NCBI GenBank assembly: GCA_000697055.1
Contig: JNDT01001964.1
Span: forward strand, 1-49,106
Source: Saksenaea vasiformis B4078
Taxonomy: Eukaryota > Mucoromycota > Mucoromycetes > Mucorales > Saksenaeaceae
Reading direction: 5' to 3'
DNA length: 49,106 nucleotides
Positions 46,801 through 49,106 of this stretch are shown here, one piece after another (the stretch's first letter is position 1; the number at the start of each line of letters is the position of its first letter). The translations under genes and the position numbers were made by a program. The notes beneath the pieces were generated by a model. The model had not been told where the DNA came from, did no database searches, and saw only the letters and a list, made by a program, of their open reading frames with translations.

Positions 46801-47882
46801 CCAACCTTGGTACGGGTATCCGCATGGAGGACGTTCTTGCCATCAACTCCTACTGGGAACAATGCCGTCTGTTGTACTCTTGCTTCGAGGCCAACGTCAA
46901 GTCCGCCGATTCGGGTGTGTACGAGCATGAAATGCCTGGTGGTCAGTACACCAACTTGATGTTCCAGTCGCAACAGCTTGGTCTCGGTACCCAATGGAAG
47001 CAGATCAAGAAGGCCTATGCCGAAGCCAACGCCTTGTGTGGTAATCTCGTCAAGGTCACTCCCTCTAGCAAGGTTGTCGGTGATTTGGCCCAGTTCATGG
47101 TCTCCAACAACCTGTCTGCTCAAGAACTGGTCGATCGCGCCGCCACGCTTTCCTTCCCTACCTCTGTTGTCGAATTCATGCAAGGCTACCTTGGTACTCC
47201 CTACGGTGGCTTCCCTGAACCTTTGCGTTCGCGCATTATTCGCGACCTGCCTCGCATCGATGGTCGTCCCGGTGCCACCCTTCCACCTTTGGATTTGGCC
47301 AAGTTGAAGGAGGAATTGACCGAGAAGTATGGCAAGAGCATCCGTGACTATGATGTTATCTCTGCTGCTCTCTACCCCAAGGTCTTTGCCGAGTACCGCG
47401 ACATTGTCAGCCAATATGGTGATCTCTCTGTTGTGCCCACTCGCTACTTCTTGGCTAAGCCCGAGATCGGTGAGGAATTCCACGTTGAGATCGAAGAGGG
47501 TAAGACCTTGATTATCAAGCTGCTCGCCGTCGGCCCTGTCAACAACACCGGCAAGCGTGATGTCTACTTCGAGTTGAACGGTGAAGCCCGTGTCGTTGGT
47601 ATCACCGACAGAAACGCTGCCGTCGAAATCGTCACCCGCGAGAAGGCTAACCCCTCGAAGCCTGGTGACGTTCCTGCTCCCATGTCGGGTGTCGTCGTTG
47701 AAGTCCGTGCCAAGGAAGGAGCCACTATCAAGGCTGGTGACCCACTTTGTGTTTTGAGCGCCATGAAGATGGAAACTATTGTTTCATCTCCTGTGGCTGG
47801 TCGCGTTGAGTTGGTGCCTATTCAGGAAGGCGACTCCCTCTCCTCGGGTGACCTGGTGGCTCGCGTTGTCAAGGACGCTTAA
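43892..47882 (+). CDS. Pyruvate carboxylase (5 exons)
   Basis: Biotin enzyme that makes oxaloacetate from pyruvate, bicarbonate and ATP, refilling the TCA cycle. Exons: 43892-43984, 44037-44135, 44254-44497, 44734-46038, 46099-47882; 1174 aa, the usual length (yeast about 1178). The biotin carboxylase domain (about 25-480) has KLMVVNRGEIAIRVCRTAHE, MIHPGYGFLSEN, the ATP-grasp loop AAMGGGGRGMRVV, HIEVQLLADRAGNVVHLFER, RRHQKVVEIAPA and FIEINPRIQVEHTITEEITG. The carboxyltransferase barrel begins at MDTTWRDAHQSLLATRVRT, with [20 protein letters not shown] and GIKDMAGLLKP. The biotin carrier ends the protein with LSAMKMETIVSSP; the biotinyl lysine is about residue 1137 (codon 47766-47768). No mitochondrial presequence is visible, suggesting the cytosolic form known from fungi. 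Exons 4-5 use many C-ending codons, fitting high expression. Intron 3 (236 nt) and intron 2 (118 nt) are unusually long here. Confidence 0.97.
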
Positions 47883-48559
47883 ATTTAGTTTTTCTTTCCC
47901 TTATTAACATTCCAATTGTTCATCTTTTCAAGTAGGTTATTATTTTCTTTGTATGTTGCTGTTGGTAGGGTAGCTTGTGGAAAAAAGCGAGCAACGACCT
48001 CGCCTTTTTGTTTCAAATTTCTTGTTTGTTTTAAAAAAATATATGTACACATTCCTGATTACAAGCACTTTCGTAAACGAACTTTCCCTCCGGAACCTAC
48101 AACATCATTGTATGTATCAATCCTGGCAGAGGAACACCTGTATCTACGCAAGAATATTGTCTTGTTTAAGTTCATTTGCGTTTATTCCAATTCAGCGTAG
48201 ATGCAAATGTTTCCCATATACTCCTACTACATCTTTAGCTTATTCTTACTGAAGTCGAGCCCAAATAAGTGATTCACGAACGAGAATCTATCGAAAGTGT
48301 GCTACAAGGCACATGGTCCGCCATTCCTTTCGAATGGCGTTTCTCGCTCAACTTCACTATAATAGGATTTACTGTCTTGGATAGCAATTCTGTGGCAGGA
48401 CAAGCGGTATATCTACACAGTCTCGACTGCGTCTGGTGCTCTTTCTTCAGTTTATCCATTACCGCGCATGTCTCATCCAGATGTTCCTAAGTAGAAGTAC
48501 TCAGTAAAAACGTAACAAAGGAGAGAGACTTACCTTCAGAGCGCAAAGGAAACGAAGGA
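47883..48559. other. 3' flank, no supported gene
   Basis: Downstream of pyruvate carboxylase. Frames of up to 94 codons overlap each other in A/T-rich DNA and have no motif. Confidence 0.5.
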
Positions 48560-48574
48560 ACTGCACAATTTCAA

Positions 48575-48855
48575 TATTCCGGTTTTCAAAGTCCGTAGGA
48601 ACAGCAACTCAGGCCGCGCGTACTCCGGGCTTCAGTCTGTTCCAACACAGGCAGCGGCAGGACGAGTTGACAGAATACGTTGCCGAACCGATTGTAGACG
48701 AGACGATTAGCATTCTTGAATACTGGGCCAACTGCTGTCGCCAGTGGCCCCAATTGGTGGAAATGGCTCGCAGGTATTTGGCGATTCCTGCCTCATCCGC
48801 ACCTTCAGAACGTTGCTTTTCACATGCAAAGTTTTTTTGTGCTGTTTTCGCGTAA
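48575..48855 (+). mobile_element. hAT transposase C-terminal fragment (pseudogene)
   Basis: The plus frame holds FSLFQHRQRQDELTEYV, then ETISILEYWANCCRQWPQL and EMARRYLAIPASSAPSERCF, then SHA. This is the hAT dimerisation region: the Y/F-W segment, the hydrophobic L-A helix, and the diagnostic P-A-S-S-A-P-S-E-R-x-F-S block. The frame ends soon after in TAA, and no DDE catalytic part was found upstream, where stops interrupt. It is a truncated 3' remnant of a DNA transposon. Imperfect repeats at 49013-49106 may mark its flank. Confidence 0.8.
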
Positions 48856-49012
48856 CTGTTTGAAACCTGAAACAGTTAAGTATAGTGTGTTAGTAGATGC
48901 TTGGTCCAAACTTTTGGATATATAGAATAAAAGTGTTTACTGTCTCAATTGGACCTTTCTCTTGGATTACGTTTCTGAATTAGTTCTTTTTTTTTTTTTA
49001 CTGCTCCAATAG

Positions 49013-49106
49013 TTTAACGGACACTTAGTTAATTACAGCATTTGCAAACGACGTAACGTTTCTTTACTCAACCTCACGCTTAACTGACGCCTCATTAATT
49101 ACAACA
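49013..49106. repeat. Imperfect 27-bp direct repeat at the window edge
   Basis: ttaacggacacttagttaat...cagca (from 49014) and ttaactgacgcctcattaat...caaca (from 49080) differ at about six positions, 66 bp apart. A related ttaactgacacttcaataa occurs at 177-195. The series may continue beyond the window. Confidence 0.4.

Noticed and set aside
46740..47483. 247-codon minus-strand frame
   Set aside because: Antisense shadow of the carboxyltransferase region of pyruvate carboxylase.
1..49106. CRISPR arrays, operons, bacterial-type mobile elements
   Set aside because: The window is clearly eukaryotic with spliced genes; no regularly spaced repeats were seen.

Overview
The window looks like nuclear DNA of an early-diverging filamentous fungus. 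I infer Mucoromycota, probably Mucorales. Genes are broken by many introns of about 41-60 nt with GTAAGT/GTATGT-like donors, promoters carry TATA boxes and CT-rich leaders, and the gene set is purely eukaryotic: eIF2B, elongin C, complex I, nibrin, XAP5/FAM50, an MBF-type factor and a fungal pyruvate carboxylase. I found no operons, CRISPR arrays or recognisable tRNA genes. All exon joins were worked out by hand from reading frame and splice signals, and each accepted model closes exactly in frame.

Layout. 1-4.9 kb is a gene-poor graveyard: a broken Ty3/Gypsy RNase H relic (minus strand), two diverged copies of a TATA plus CT-rich leader, and one copy of a local repeat family. 4.9-10.8 kb holds L-2-hydroxyglutarate dehydrogenase and an MBP1/RES-type cell-cycle transcription factor, both on the minus strand, with an ACGCGT box in the latter's own promoter. 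11.1-12.7 kb is a large imperfect palindrome, two inverted copies of the same repeat family. 12.6-15.8 kb carries four minus-strand genes: two unknowns, elongin C and the complex I ESSS (NDUFB11) subunit. 16-18 kb is a decaying multi-exon gene of unknown function. 18.2-25 kb is gene-dense: NBS1/nibrin (+), a class I methyltransferase (-), XAP5/FAM50 (+) and a small unknown protein (+). 25-27.6 kb is gene-poor with a fourth repeat copy. 27.6-32 kb holds two tandem MATE transporters. 34-35.5 kb is eIF2B-alpha. 36.2-39.2 kb is an intronless 978-aa KAR9-like/GAR-domain microtubule protein. 39.2-43.9 kb shows nothing I can support. 43.9-47.9 kb is pyruvate carboxylase, and 48.6-48.9 kb is a hAT transposase fragment.

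The genes do not form one pathway. They cover housekeeping (eIF2B, elongin C, complex I), mitochondrial and central metabolism (L2HGDH, pyruvate carboxylase), genome and cell-cycle control (NBS1, MBF factor, KAR9-like) and export (MATE pair). The least explained parts are the palindromic repeat family, the degraded gene next to NBS1, and a structured stretch near 32.4-32.8 kb. I found no clear candidate for a new multi-gene system.
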